Of a stretch of 64,000 nucleotides of DNA, positions 24,992-32,739 are shown piece after piece. The position numbers were made by a program, and so were the translations under genes. Positions within the stretch are counted from its first letter, which is position 1. The number at the start of each line of letters is the position of its first letter. The notes under the pieces were generated by a model that saw only the letters and a list, made by a program, of their open reading frames with translations, had not been told where the DNA came from and did no database searches. Source of the DNA: Bacillus sp. FJAT-27916 (GTDB taxonomy: Bacteria; Bacillota; Bacilli; Bacillales; Pradoshiaceae); the NCBI RefSeq assembly GCF_001183965.1, contig NZ_LFZV01000001.1, forward strand, positions 3,067,263-3,131,262. Reading direction: 5' to 3'.

Positions 24992-26494
24992 TTAATTCGT
25001 TTGTCTACCCCTTTTCCTCGCAAGGATCAAGAAAAGGATAAAGGCAATAGGAACTAAAATAAGAACAGCCAGGAAGCCATAATTTATGCCAGATTCCTTT
25101 TCTACCAAGTAAACTTCGGCCATCTCCCGCTCTAGGGTAATACTAAATGTACCATTCTGTTCCCTGACAAGATCTGTATTCAATTTTCCTCGAAGCTCTT
25201 GATTGTCCTGAATAAAGGCTGAATCAAGCTGAATCGTTTTTGTTTTCGAACTGTTATTGATAGCTGCAATCATTGTCTGCTCTTCTGTTTCTCTTTTAAA
25301 AACAACCATCCCATCCTCTGATTGCAGGAGCTCCAAATCACCCGTCCTTAGTGCAGGGTACTCTTTCCTAAGAGCAGATAACTGTTTCATATAATCTATG
25401 AGCTCTTCGTCTGTGCGGAAATTCATCATTCGATGGTTGTCCGGCTTTTCTCCGCCATTCAAGGCAATCTCAGAACCATAGGTTACAACAGGGATACCCG
25501 GCATTGTATACATATAGGTTAAAGCCATCTTCCACCGTGTCCCTGGAAATTGCTTAGCCCGCTCAGTTTCCTTCGTAAATCTTTCTGTGCGCTCTGTATC
25601 GACTGAAATGCCTGTGGTATAAGGAGTGTTTAAGGCTCCAAAAAGCGTCTCCCATCTCTTAAACAGGCTGTCCATCTCAACATCTGTCGTTGAAAATGCC
25701 TCCCTCATGCCCGTCATCTGCTCTTCATCGAGCATGCCAATGCCCAGCTTCTCTGCTTTATCTGCATCCACATCTCCGATAAAAAAGAAATCCGGACGGT
25801 CTTCCCTGATTGCACTAATCATTTCTTCCCAGAAAGACTGGGGTACATAATTCATATAAATAAGCCGATAACCATCAATACCGGTTTCCTTAATCCACCA
25901 TTTGGCCGCATCAATTAAATAGCTTGAAACCTCCGGATTTTCCTGCGCTAAGTCTGGTTTTCCATCGAGCCAGCCAGTCTCTTGCTTGTCCGTTTGTCCG
26001 TTTTCTGTGATGGCTCTCTCTTCATGGAACCAGTCCTTCTTACCATTCTCTTCAAGCCACGGATGACCTTCCCCGACATGATTCACCTGAAAATCCAGCA
26101 TAATCTTCATATCGCGATCATGTGCTTCCTTGACCAGCTTTCTCAATTCCTCCATTGTTCCATAGTTCTCATTAACGGCCGTAAAATCATGCGGCGAACC
26201 GCCCGTATAATCTCCGTTCATGTTTTGGATAACAGGATTGAGCGCAATGGCCGTAAATCCCATTTCCTTTATGTAATCCAGCTTTTCCGTAATACCTGCA
26301 AAGTCTCCCCCTTGATAGGTGTTCATATCATCAATATTGACTTCCTGATCATTTTGCGTATTACCGTTGTAAAATCTGTCTACCATTACATAGTAAATGG
26401 CATCATCCTGCCAGTCCGCCGCACTTCCCGGTTTAGAAAAAAGCGGGAAGAGAAGAAGCGGTACAAGCAGGATGACGATGAGTTTTTTCAGCAT
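24992..26494 (-). CDS. Membrane-anchored alpha-amylase-like protein, predicted catalytically inactive
   Basis: The 500-residue protein has a signal peptide (MLKKLIVILLVPLLLFPLF...), a GH13 barrel (DAIYYVMVDRFYNGNTQND, GGDFAGITEKLDYIKEMGFTAI) and a C-terminal helix plus Arg/Lys tail, so it sits outside the cell anchored in the membrane. The catalytic sites are replaced: the nucleophile Asp in G-x-R-x-D is Ile212 (GYRLIYMNY), the acid/base Glu is Asp241 (IGDVDAD), and the usual NHD block is TER (300-302). The NH of conserved region I is kept. ATG 26494 follows GGGGGGA. It may bind maltodextrins for the adjacent transporter; hydrolysis is unlikely. Confidence 0.85.
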   Translation of the reverse strand: MLKKLIVILLVPLLLFPLFSKPGSAADWQDDAIYYVMVDRFYNGNTQNDQEVNIDDMNTYQGGDFAGITEKLDYIKEMGFTAIALNPVIQNMNGDYTGGSPHDFTAVNENYGTMEELRKLVKEAHDRDMKIMLDFQVNHVGEGHPWLEENGKKDWFHEERAITENGQTDKQETGWLDGKPDLAQENPEVSSYLIDAAKWWIKETGIDGYRLIYMNYVPQSFWEEMISAIREDRPDFFFIGDVDADKAEKLGIGMLDEEQMTGMREAFSTTDVEMDSLFKRWETLFGALNTPYTTGISVDTERTERFTKETERAKQFPGTRWKMALTYMYTMPGIPVVTYGSEIALNGGEKPDNHRMMNFRTDEELIDYMKQLSALRKEYPALRTGDLELLQSEDGMVVFKRETEEQTMIAAINNSSKTKTIQLDSAFIQDNQELRGKLNTDLVREQNGTFSITLEREMAEVYLVEKESGINYGFLAVLILVPIAFILFLILARKRGRQTN

Positions 26495-26530
26495 ATTTTG
26501 TCCCCCCAAGATTATCCATACAGGATAACC

Positions 26531-27376
26531 TTATCCTTTCGTCCCTCCTGCCGTCAAACCAGAAACAAAATATTTTTGTAATAGTAAGAAAAGGAGGGCA
26601 ATAGGGATGGCAATCAAGACAGAACCAGCTGCGAACTTGGTAAATTCAGCTCCAAACTGCTTACCGACCATTGAGTATAACCCAACCGCAAGCGTATACT
26701 TCTCACTCGAGCTGATGAGAATCTTTGCAAGAATGAAATCACCAAAAGGAGCCACGAATGAGAATAGAGCCACAACCGCAATAATTGGTTTAGCTAGCGG
26801 CATAACAATCTGGAAGAAAATCCGCAAGTGTCCCGCACCATCCATTTTCGCACTTTCATCCAGGTCACGCGGAATGGTATCCAAATATCCTTTCATCAGC
26901 CATGTGTTCATTGGAATCTGACCGCCGACATAGAGCAGTACCAAACCAAGATGGGTATCAAGCAAACCTGTTCTCATCGCCAGCACATAGATAGCAATAA
27001 GCGCAGCGAAGTTCGGAATCATTTGTAGAATTAAGAATGTCATCAACCCGTTTTTCCGTCCGACAAAGCGGTAGCGGGAAAATGCGTAAGCAGTAAAGGA
27101 GACGGAGATGACCGTCAACACCATCGTCATCACACTGATTTTGATGGAGTTAAAATACCAGAGCAGATAATCACTGTTTTCTAAATCGAATAATTCCTTG
27201 TAATGGCTTAATGTCGCATTATCCGGAATCATCTTGGAGCCTGATAAGCTGTCGCCCGGGTTAAAGGAGGAGCCGATAATCCAGAGAACAGGATAGATGA
27301 TGATGGCAAACATAATGCCGATGACAAGATAGGTTAATGATAAACGGACGAACTTTCTGCTATTCTTACTCTTCAT
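26531..27376 (-). CDS. mdxG: Maltodextrin ABC transporter permease, MalG-like
   Basis: The 281-residue permease has six membrane helices and the MalG-type EAA loop LDESAKMDGAGHLRIFFQIVMPLAKP in the middle. It forms the channel with the MalF-like protein encoded immediately upstream. The ATG at 27376 overlaps the malF stop (TGATG). No ATPase gene lies in the operon; as in B. subtilis, a shared ATPase such as MsmX probably powers it. Confidence 0.92.
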   Translation of the reverse strand: MKSKNSRKFVRLSLTYLVIGIMFAIIIYPVLWIIGSSFNPGDSLSGSKMIPDNATLSHYKELFDLENSDYLLWYFNSIKISVMTMVLTVISVSFTAYAFSRYRFVGRKNGLMTFLILQMIPNFAALIAIYVLAMRTGLLDTHLGLVLLYVGGQIPMNTWLMKGYLDTIPRDLDESAKMDGAGHLRIFFQIVMPLAKPIIAVVALFSFVAPFGDFILAKILISSSEKYTLAVGLYSMVGKQFGAEFTKFAAGSVLIAIPIALLFLLLQKYFVSGLTAGGTKG

Positions 27377-28680
27377 CACATCATATCCTCCTCTTGGAAT
27401 GATTTTGTTCTCTTAAACTGCCACAAGGCGACAGACATGACAATCAAGGAAAGAATCATTGTAATAGCCGCTGCTTTTCCATATTGTCCAGCAGTCATGG
27501 TTAAACGGTAGATCCAGGAAATCAAAATGTCTGTTCCCCATGCGTTCTGTCCAGCAATCGCCGGTCCGCCATTATTAAATAAGAAGATAATATTAAAGTT
27601 ATTGAAATTAAATGTGTATTGCGTGATGATAATCGGCGCTGTCGCATAAAGCACGAGCGGAAGGGTAATCTTCCTGAATTTTTGCCATACATTTGCCCCG
27701 TCAATTGTAGCTGCTTCATACAGGTCTTCCGAAATGGATTGCAGGACACCCGTTGTCATCGCAAAGATGAATGGGAAACCAAGCCACCCTTGAATCAGAA
27801 TCAGTGCCAGTCTCGTCCAGTTGGATTCTGTCATCCAGCTGATTGGATCAATGCCGAGGCTAGCCAGGATGGTCGTGTTAATGACACCGAATGATTCATT
27901 GAACATTCCTGAGAATACCAAGATCGATACAAACGCCGGAACTGCCCATGGCAAAATGAATACTGTTCGTATAATGGCTTTCCCTTTAAGATCCTTTTGG
28001 TTCACCAGTACTGCCAGGAATATTCCCAATGCCACTTGGAGGGTGGTTGCCGCAAATGTCCAAATAAGCGTCCAGCCAAACACATTGAAGAAGGTCTTTC
28101 TCCAAATATCAATCTTGAAAATATCAATAAAGTTTTGCAGCCCAACCCAATCAACCAAATTTGCCGGCGGAGAATGGTAGAGATCATAGCTCGTAAAGGC
28201 GAGCAGGAATGAAAAGATAATGGGAAAGATGACGACGAAAACGAGCAGCAATACTCCCGGTGATATAATCAAATACGGGAACCCATTATCAATCAAATTT
28301 TGATACTGTTCACGCAAGGAATTTAAAGGAATCCCTAAATCTCTCTTTTTTCCATTCTGATAAGCATCAAATAGGTTGATTCCATATATCACAAGCCCGA
28401 TGACCGTAATCAGGAGTGCTAGAATTCCATCAATTAATAAACGAATCGAATGATCGAGCATCGGAATCTCTCCGAGTGTGATCAATCCCCAGAATCCTAA
28501 ATTTAATGTTTGAAAGAATGTAGCAAGATAAATAATGGTTAGGATTAAATACATGGACCCTTTAAGCTTCTGCCCATTATAGAACTGTCCAACCCCAGGT
28601 ATAATTGAGAGCAGCAAGGCATTCCTCGCGTGTTTCGTCCGCGTTGCTTGTGGCTCGATGTTCATTTGCAGACTTTCCAT
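27376..28680 (-). CDS. mdxF: Maltodextrin ABC transporter permease, MalF-like
   Basis: The 434-residue protein has about eight membrane helices. The N-terminal pair (ALLLSIIPGVGQFYNGQKLKGSMYLI) is the small extra domain found in MdxF-type permeases. The EAA loop reads YEAATIDGANVWQKFRKITLPLV. It lies 103 bp downstream of the binding-protein gene, behind an mRNA hairpin, and overlaps malG by one base. Confidence 0.92.
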   Translation of the reverse strand: MESLQMNIEPQATRTKHARNALLLSIIPGVGQFYNGQKLKGSMYLILTIIYLATFFQTLNLGFWGLITLGEIPMLDHSIRLLIDGILALLITVIGLVIYGINLFDAYQNGKKRDLGIPLNSLREQYQNLIDNGFPYLIISPGVLLLVFVVIFPIIFSFLLAFTSYDLYHSPPANLVDWVGLQNFIDIFKIDIWRKTFFNVFGWTLIWTFAATTLQVALGIFLAVLVNQKDLKGKAIIRTVFILPWAVPAFVSILVFSGMFNESFGVINTTILASLGIDPISWMTESNWTRLALILIQGWLGFPFIFAMTTGVLQSISEDLYEAATIDGANVWQKFRKITLPLVLYATAPIIITQYTFNFNNFNIIFLFNNGGPAIAGQNAWGTDILISWIYRLTMTAGQYGKAAAITMILSLIVMSVALWQFKRTKSFQEEDMM

Positions 28681-28740
28681 TTCGGAAGACTCCCCTTTCT
28701 TAGGAAAAGAAACTTCTTCTTTTCTTCTTCTCTATAAGAG

Positions 28741-28776
28741 GATGGGCATTACCCTCAGCATAGGATAATGCCCATC
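28741..28776 (-). repeat. Intercistronic stem-loop between malE- and malF-like genes
   Basis: GATGGGCATTA (28741-28751) and TAATGCCCATC (28766-28776) form a perfect 11-bp stem with a 14-base loop. No T run follows on the minus strand, so it is more likely an mRNA stabiliser or partial terminator than a full stop. Such an element would raise binding protein over permease. Confidence 0.7.
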
Positions 28777-28783
28777 AGGTTCT

Positions 28784-30055
28784 TTATTTACTGTGATTTG
28801 TTTCGATATTTGTTTGAATTGTTTTAGCTGCCTCGTCCATTGCTTCCTGCGGCTTAGCTTTATTGGTTGCCAATGTTTGAAGGGCAGTTGCCATTGGACC
28901 CCATACCTCTGCCATTTCTGGAATGTTCGGCATTGGAATCGCATATTGAGATTGAACAGCTACTGCTTTAGAGAACTCGTCATCTGCGATGATTGGATCT
29001 TCAATCAGTTTCTTAACAGGCGGGATTTCTTTTGTCTTTTCAAAACGAATCTTGGCATTATCATAGTTTGTCAGGAACTCAACCAATTTCGTTGCCCATT
29101 CCTTGTTTTTCGTATAAGCAGATACATGCCATCCCTTAACACCCATGAATGTCGTCATATGCTCGCCATTTGGAAGTGTCGGCATTGGTGTTGCACCTAT
29201 ATCTATTCCAGCATCCATATAGCCTTGGAAAGCCCATGGACCGTTTTGAACGGAAGCTAATTTACCTTCATTGAACAAGCCGTCCTGAGCAGATCCGCCT
29301 GATTCTCCGATAACCCCTTTAGGGAACAAGCCTTCTTTATACCATTTTTGGATGTACTCAGCACCTGCCACGGCTCCTTCGTTGTTCAAACCAAGGTCTT
29401 CCCTTTGCAAGGCACCATCTTTCTCTCCAAATACATATCCACCCATGCCGCCAATGACTGCGTACGCATGATAGAAGTTATCCCATAAGGCGATGAAGCC
29501 AAACTTCTTGCCATCTGTGAAATCTTTGGCAAAATCATATACTTCATCCATTGTAGCCGGTGCTTCAGGCATTAATTCTTTATTGTAAATGAATACGGGT
29601 GTTTCAGTTGCCTTTGGTAGGCCATATAATTTACCGTCATATGTTTGTGCTTGAATGGAAGATTCCGTGAATGTATCAAGGACACTTTGTTCAACAGAAA
29701 TTTCCTGAATCGTCCCTTCTTCAGCCAGCATACCGATTTGGTCATGAGGCAAAGTCAGAACATCCGGACCTTTGTCAGCTGGTCCATCAAGGCGAATTTG
29801 GTTTCTCATATCCTCTGAGATTCCATATTCCTTGAACTCTACTTTAATGCCGTGTTCCTCTTCGAACGCTTTTGCAGCTGGTTCTAAAGCCACACTTTTA
29901 TCTGTATCTTCCCAAACAACTAATTTCTCAGGTTTATTACCGTCTGAACCGCTTCCCTCTTTGCCTCCTGCACTTTCTTCTCTATCTGGTCCGCAGGCTG
30001 CAAGAATACCAACTGCAAGCATTAACACCATTACAATGGAGAATGCTTTCTTCAT
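28784..30055 (-). CDS. mdxE: Maltodextrin-binding lipoprotein, MalE-like
   Basis: The 423-residue protein has a lipoprotein signal with LAAC lipobox, lipidated at Cys21, then an acidic Gly/Ser linker. The family 1 solute-binding fold follows, with KLVVWEDTDKSVALEPAAKAFEEEHGIKVEF, LYGLPKATETPVFIYNKELM and NGPWAFQGYMDAG. It captures maltodextrins at the cell surface for the MalF/G channel. It is the first gene of the minus-strand operon; GAGGAGGGG precedes the ATG. Confidence 0.93.
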   Translation of the reverse strand: MKKAFSIVMVLMLAVGILAACGPDREESAGGKEGSGSDGNKPEKLVVWEDTDKSVALEPAAKAFEEEHGIKVEFKEYGISEDMRNQIRLDGPADKGPDVLTLPHDQIGMLAEEGTIQEISVEQSVLDTFTESSIQAQTYDGKLYGLPKATETPVFIYNKELMPEAPATMDEVYDFAKDFTDGKKFGFIALWDNFYHAYAVIGGMGGYVFGEKDGALQREDLGLNNEGAVAGAEYIQKWYKEGLFPKGVIGESGGSAQDGLFNEGKLASVQNGPWAFQGYMDAGIDIGATPMPTLPNGEHMTTFMGVKGWHVSAYTKNKEWATKLVEFLTNYDNAKIRFEKTKEIPPVKKLIEDPIIADDEFSKAVAVQSQYAIPMPNIPEMAEVWGPMATALQTLATNKAKPQEAMDEAAKTIQTNIETNHSK

Positions 30056-30158
30056 GGGTCAACCCCTCCTCTTATTATGTAGCCAAGAATACAAACGGTT
30101 GCACAAAGTGACAAAATAAAAAGGCAGTGAAATAACATGCTTCGACATATTCACCCTA

Positions 30159-30172
30159 TGAAAGCGATTGCA
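30159..30172. promoter_or_regulatory. LacI/CcpA-type operator near the malE-like promoter
   Basis: TGAAAGCGATTGCA fits the cre/LacI-family pattern around a central CG and lies just downstream of the predicted -10 on the minus strand, where a repressor would block transcription. It could serve the MalR-like protein, CcpA or both. Confidence 0.65.
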
Positions 30173-30186
30173 ATCTTAACACCTTT

Positions 30187-30214
30187 ATTATACTGTATTA
30201 TCAATAATTAACAA
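30187..30214 (-). promoter_or_regulatory. Predicted sigma-A promoter of the malE operon
   Basis: On the minus strand TTGTTA (30209-30214) and a consensus TATAAT (30187-30192) are spaced 16 bp apart. The operator at 30159-30172 covers the start region. Confidence 0.6.
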
Positions 30215-30301
30215 TACATTTTTACCAAATTTTTAAAAGTGTTACAAAACTGCCACTTTTGGGTAAATAATAACAATTTATCCGAGTAATTTATGATTTC
30301 A

Positions 30302-30330
30302 TTGAACTTTCAGTTTAGAATAGCTATAGT
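30302..30330 (+). promoter_or_regulatory. Predicted sigma-A promoter of the neopullulanase gene
   Basis: TTGAAC (30302-30307) and TATAGT (30325-30330) are separated by 17 bp. Transcription would start near 30337, just before the second operator. Confidence 0.6.
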
Positions 30331-30345
30331 AAAGAATAGAATCAA

Positions 30346-30359
30346 TGCAAGCGATTGCA
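30346..30359. promoter_or_regulatory. LacI/CcpA-type operator near the neopullulanase start
   Basis: TGCAAGCGATTGCA is palindromic at both ends (TGCAA/TTGCA) and shares AAGCGATTGCA with the operator at 30159-30172. It lies 20 bp upstream of the start codon, downstream of the predicted -10. Confidence 0.7.
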
Positions 30360-30378
30360 CTTTGAGAGGAGAGAAAGT

Positions 30379-32115
30379 ATGGATAAATCATCGGTTATAC
30401 ATTTCGCACGAGACCAGTTTCTTTATAGTTCATCCCTGGATTCCATCACCATCATGATTATGGCGAAAAAAGGGGACATCGCTAAAATGGAGCTCGTCCA
30501 TGGAGACCCTTATGATTTCAAAGGATCCAACTGGATCTATAAGACTACAGACATGCGCTATACCGGAAGTGATGAACTCTATGATTACTATCGTAAGACA
30601 ATTGAACTGCCCCATCGCCGGACCCGCTATGCTTTTCGCCTTACAGATCATGAAGGAAAAACAGCCTATTTCTCTGAGAAGGGATTCTACGATAAGCTGC
30701 CTGAAGTAGGTCTGCTATTCGCCCTTCCTTACCTGCATCATACAGAAGTATTCAGCGCACCGGATTGGGTAAAGGACACAGTCTGGTATCAAATATTTCC
30801 TGAACGTTTTGCCAACGGGAATAAGGAGCTTGACCCTGAAGGAACACTTGAGTGGGGCAGCGAGGACCCGACTCCGGATAACTTCTTCGGCGGTGATCTT
30901 GAAGGGGTTATCAATCATTTAGATTATTTAAAGGAGCTAGGCATCACAGGCATTTACTTCACCCCCATCTTCCATGCTTTCTCTAACCATAAATATGACA
31001 CGATAGATTATATGGAAATCGACCCGCAATTTGGTACGAAGGAAACCTTAAAGAAGCTTGTCGATGAAGCCCATGCTCGCGGCATTAAGGTCATGCTGGA
31101 TGCCGTCTTCAATCATAGCGGTTATCATTTCAAGCCATTTCAGGATTTACTTCAACATGGGGAGGCATCTAAATATAAGGATTGGTTCCACCCGCATTCC
31201 CTTCCTCTCGATGAACAGAAGGTCAATTATGATGCATTTGGGTATGTGGCATCTATGCCGAAATTAAATACAAAAAATCCAGAGGTCAAAGAATATTTAC
31301 TCCAAGTCGCGAAACACTGGATTCTGGAATGCGGAATTGACGGCTGGCGGCTCGATGTCGCCAATGAGGTTGATTTCGATTTCTGGCGCTCATTCAGAAA
31401 GACCGTCAAAGAAGAGAAGGAGGATGCCTATATCCTCGGGGAGATTTGGCATGATTCCATGCCATGGCTGCGCGGCGACCAATTCGATGCCGTGATGAAC
31501 TATCCATTCTTAACAGCAATCCTTGAAATGTTCTCCTCTGAGACATTGGAGCCGACCGAATTCGCTGAGAAGATGACAAAGGTCTATCATATGTATCCTC
31601 ATACAGTAAACAAGGCCGCTTTTAATCTGATTGGCAGCCATGACACACCGCGGATTCTGACTGAATGCCAGGGAGATATCAAGAAAGTTAAACAAATCTA
31701 TACGATCCTGTTAACTTTCACTGGCACGCCTTGCATTTATTATGGAGACGAGATTGGTATGGATGGCGGGCAGGACCCCGGCTGCAGAAAATGCATGCCA
31801 TGGGATGAGAATGAACAAGACCGGGATATGTTTGAACATGTACAAACATTGATTGCTCTGCGCAAAGAACATCCCGTTCTTGCCAATGAAGGAGATTTGC
31901 TGTTTGTCCATATTGACTCAGAGGTCGTCATGTATAAACGAGAATCTGCGAATGCAGATGCTTATGTCCTTATTAATCTAGGAGATAACGAAAAAGAGCT
32001 TTCCATAGAGGAATGTGTTGGTGCCTCTCTTCTATATGCTAATCCAGAGACATCCTTTACAGATACGTTGTCCATATCCAAACGAGGATTTGCCATCTTG
32101 AAAAAGGAGAAATGA
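30379..32115 (+). CDS. GH13 neopullulanase/maltogenic amylase/cyclomaltodextrinase
   Basis: The 578-residue cytoplasmic enzyme has the N-terminal CBM34-like domain typical of this group (about residues 1-125), then the barrel starting VWYQIFPERFANGN. Catalytic motifs are intact: GWRLDVANEVD, ILGEIWHD and LIGSHDTPRI. It would hydrolyse cyclodextrins, pullulan or imported maltodextrins to maltose units for the glucosidase. ATG 30379 has GAGAGGAG upstream; an in-frame TTG at 30355 lies inside the operator. It is divergent from the transporter operon. Confidence 0.93.
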   Translation: MDKSSVIHFARDQFLYSSSLDSITIMIMAKKGDIAKMELVHGDPYDFKGSNWIYKTTDMRYTGSDELYDYYRKTIELPHRRTRYAFRLTDHEGKTAYFSEKGFYDKLPEVGLLFALPYLHHTEVFSAPDWVKDTVWYQIFPERFANGNKELDPEGTLEWGSEDPTPDNFFGGDLEGVINHLDYLKELGITGIYFTPIFHAFSNHKYDTIDYMEIDPQFGTKETLKKLVDEAHARGIKVMLDAVFNHSGYHFKPFQDLLQHGEASKYKDWFHPHSLPLDEQKVNYDAFGYVASMPKLNTKNPEVKEYLLQVAKHWILECGIDGWRLDVANEVDFDFWRSFRKTVKEEKEDAYILGEIWHDSMPWLRGDQFDAVMNYPFLTAILEMFSSETLEPTEFAEKMTKVYHMYPHTVNKAAFNLIGSHDTPRILTECQGDIKKVKQIYTILLTFTGTPCIYYGDEIGMDGGQDPGCRKCMPWDENEQDRDMFEHVQTLIALRKEHPVLANEGDLLFVHIDSEVVMYKRESANADAYVLINLGDNEKELSIEECVGASLLYANPETSFTDTLSISKRGFAILKKEK

Positions 32116-32120
32116 GTTCA

Positions 32121-32148
32121 AGCAGGTGCATTGCGCACCTGCTTTTCT
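32121..32148 (+). terminator. Terminator of the neopullulanase gene
   Basis: GCAGGTGC (32122-32129) pairs with GCACCTGC (32135-32142), followed by TTTT. Confidence 0.85.
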
Positions 32149-32154
32149 ATTACA

Positions 32155-32634
32155 TTAAGATTCCTTTAATCTAGCTGACCAAATCAAAAAGAAAATCGGC
32201 AGAAGAAAGCAAAGCCCTATTAGGATGACAGCAATGATAAGCTGGATAATATGGTCCTCCCCGGCAGCCTCCTTCAGGAAGGCTAGATTCATGAAGATGA
32301 TTGATATAGACGCTAAATATTGCATATGCGTCATCATTCTTCTCCCCTTCATATACTGGAAGTCTTTGTTTTTATCTGTCAGATTAAAATACGTATAGCT
32401 CTCGGGTCTCCGTTTAAGAAACCCTAAGATAAGCCAAGCAGCCAAACTGATGACAGGCAAAATAAATAATATATACTTACTCCCAAATCTATCTGCCTGG
32501 CCATCCGTATAATGAATGGCAATCTCATTCGGCAGATTTCCCCATTCAACAAACAAAAAAATGAAATGCACGACCAGTACCGCCAGATAAGCAGCCAATG
32601 AAGTTCGATCAAGATTATCCCCTTTATGAACCAA
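32155..32634 (-). CDS. DUF1648-type membrane protein
   Basis: The 159-residue protein has four hydrophobic segments. The first is followed by WGNLPNEIAIHYTDGQADRFGSK, the typical DUF1648 motif (N-x-P-x-x-I-x-x-H-x-x-x-G-x-x-D). Related proteins include the SdpI/YhdP-like membrane group, but the second half is not recognised as SdpI. Function is unknown. It lies between the neopullulanase and asnO genes with no obvious operon partner; its start codon is 11 bp into a frame with several possible starts, so the N-terminus is uncertain. Confidence 0.75.
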   Translation of the reverse strand: MVHKGDNLDRTSLAAYLAVLVVHFIFLFVEWGNLPNEIAIHYTDGQADRFGSKYILFILPVISLAAWLILGFLKRRPESYTYFNLTDKNKDFQYMKGRRMMTHMQYLASISIIFMNLAFLKEAAGEDHIIQLIIAVILIGLCFLLPIFFLIWSARLKES

Positions 32635-32705
32635 TCCTCCACCTCCGCTAAACGTAGATATCTTATTATATCATCGTTCACTTTCACGAAATGACTATCC
32701 AATAA

Positions 32706-32738
32706 AAAAACCTGACGCGCTTTGGCGGCAGGTAGCAG
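32706..32738 (-). terminator. Terminator of asnO
   Basis: On the minus strand ACCTG and CAGGT bracket a GC-rich loop with further pairs, followed by TTTTTTT, directly behind the asnO stop (32740). Confidence 0.75.
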
Positions 32739-32739
32739 G

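Noticed and set aside
24992-26494. Amylase-like gene as a pseudogene
   Set aside because: The frame is intact, and signal peptide, barrel and anchor are all kept; the substitutions are confined to the active-site motifs, so an inactive but functional protein is more likely than decay.
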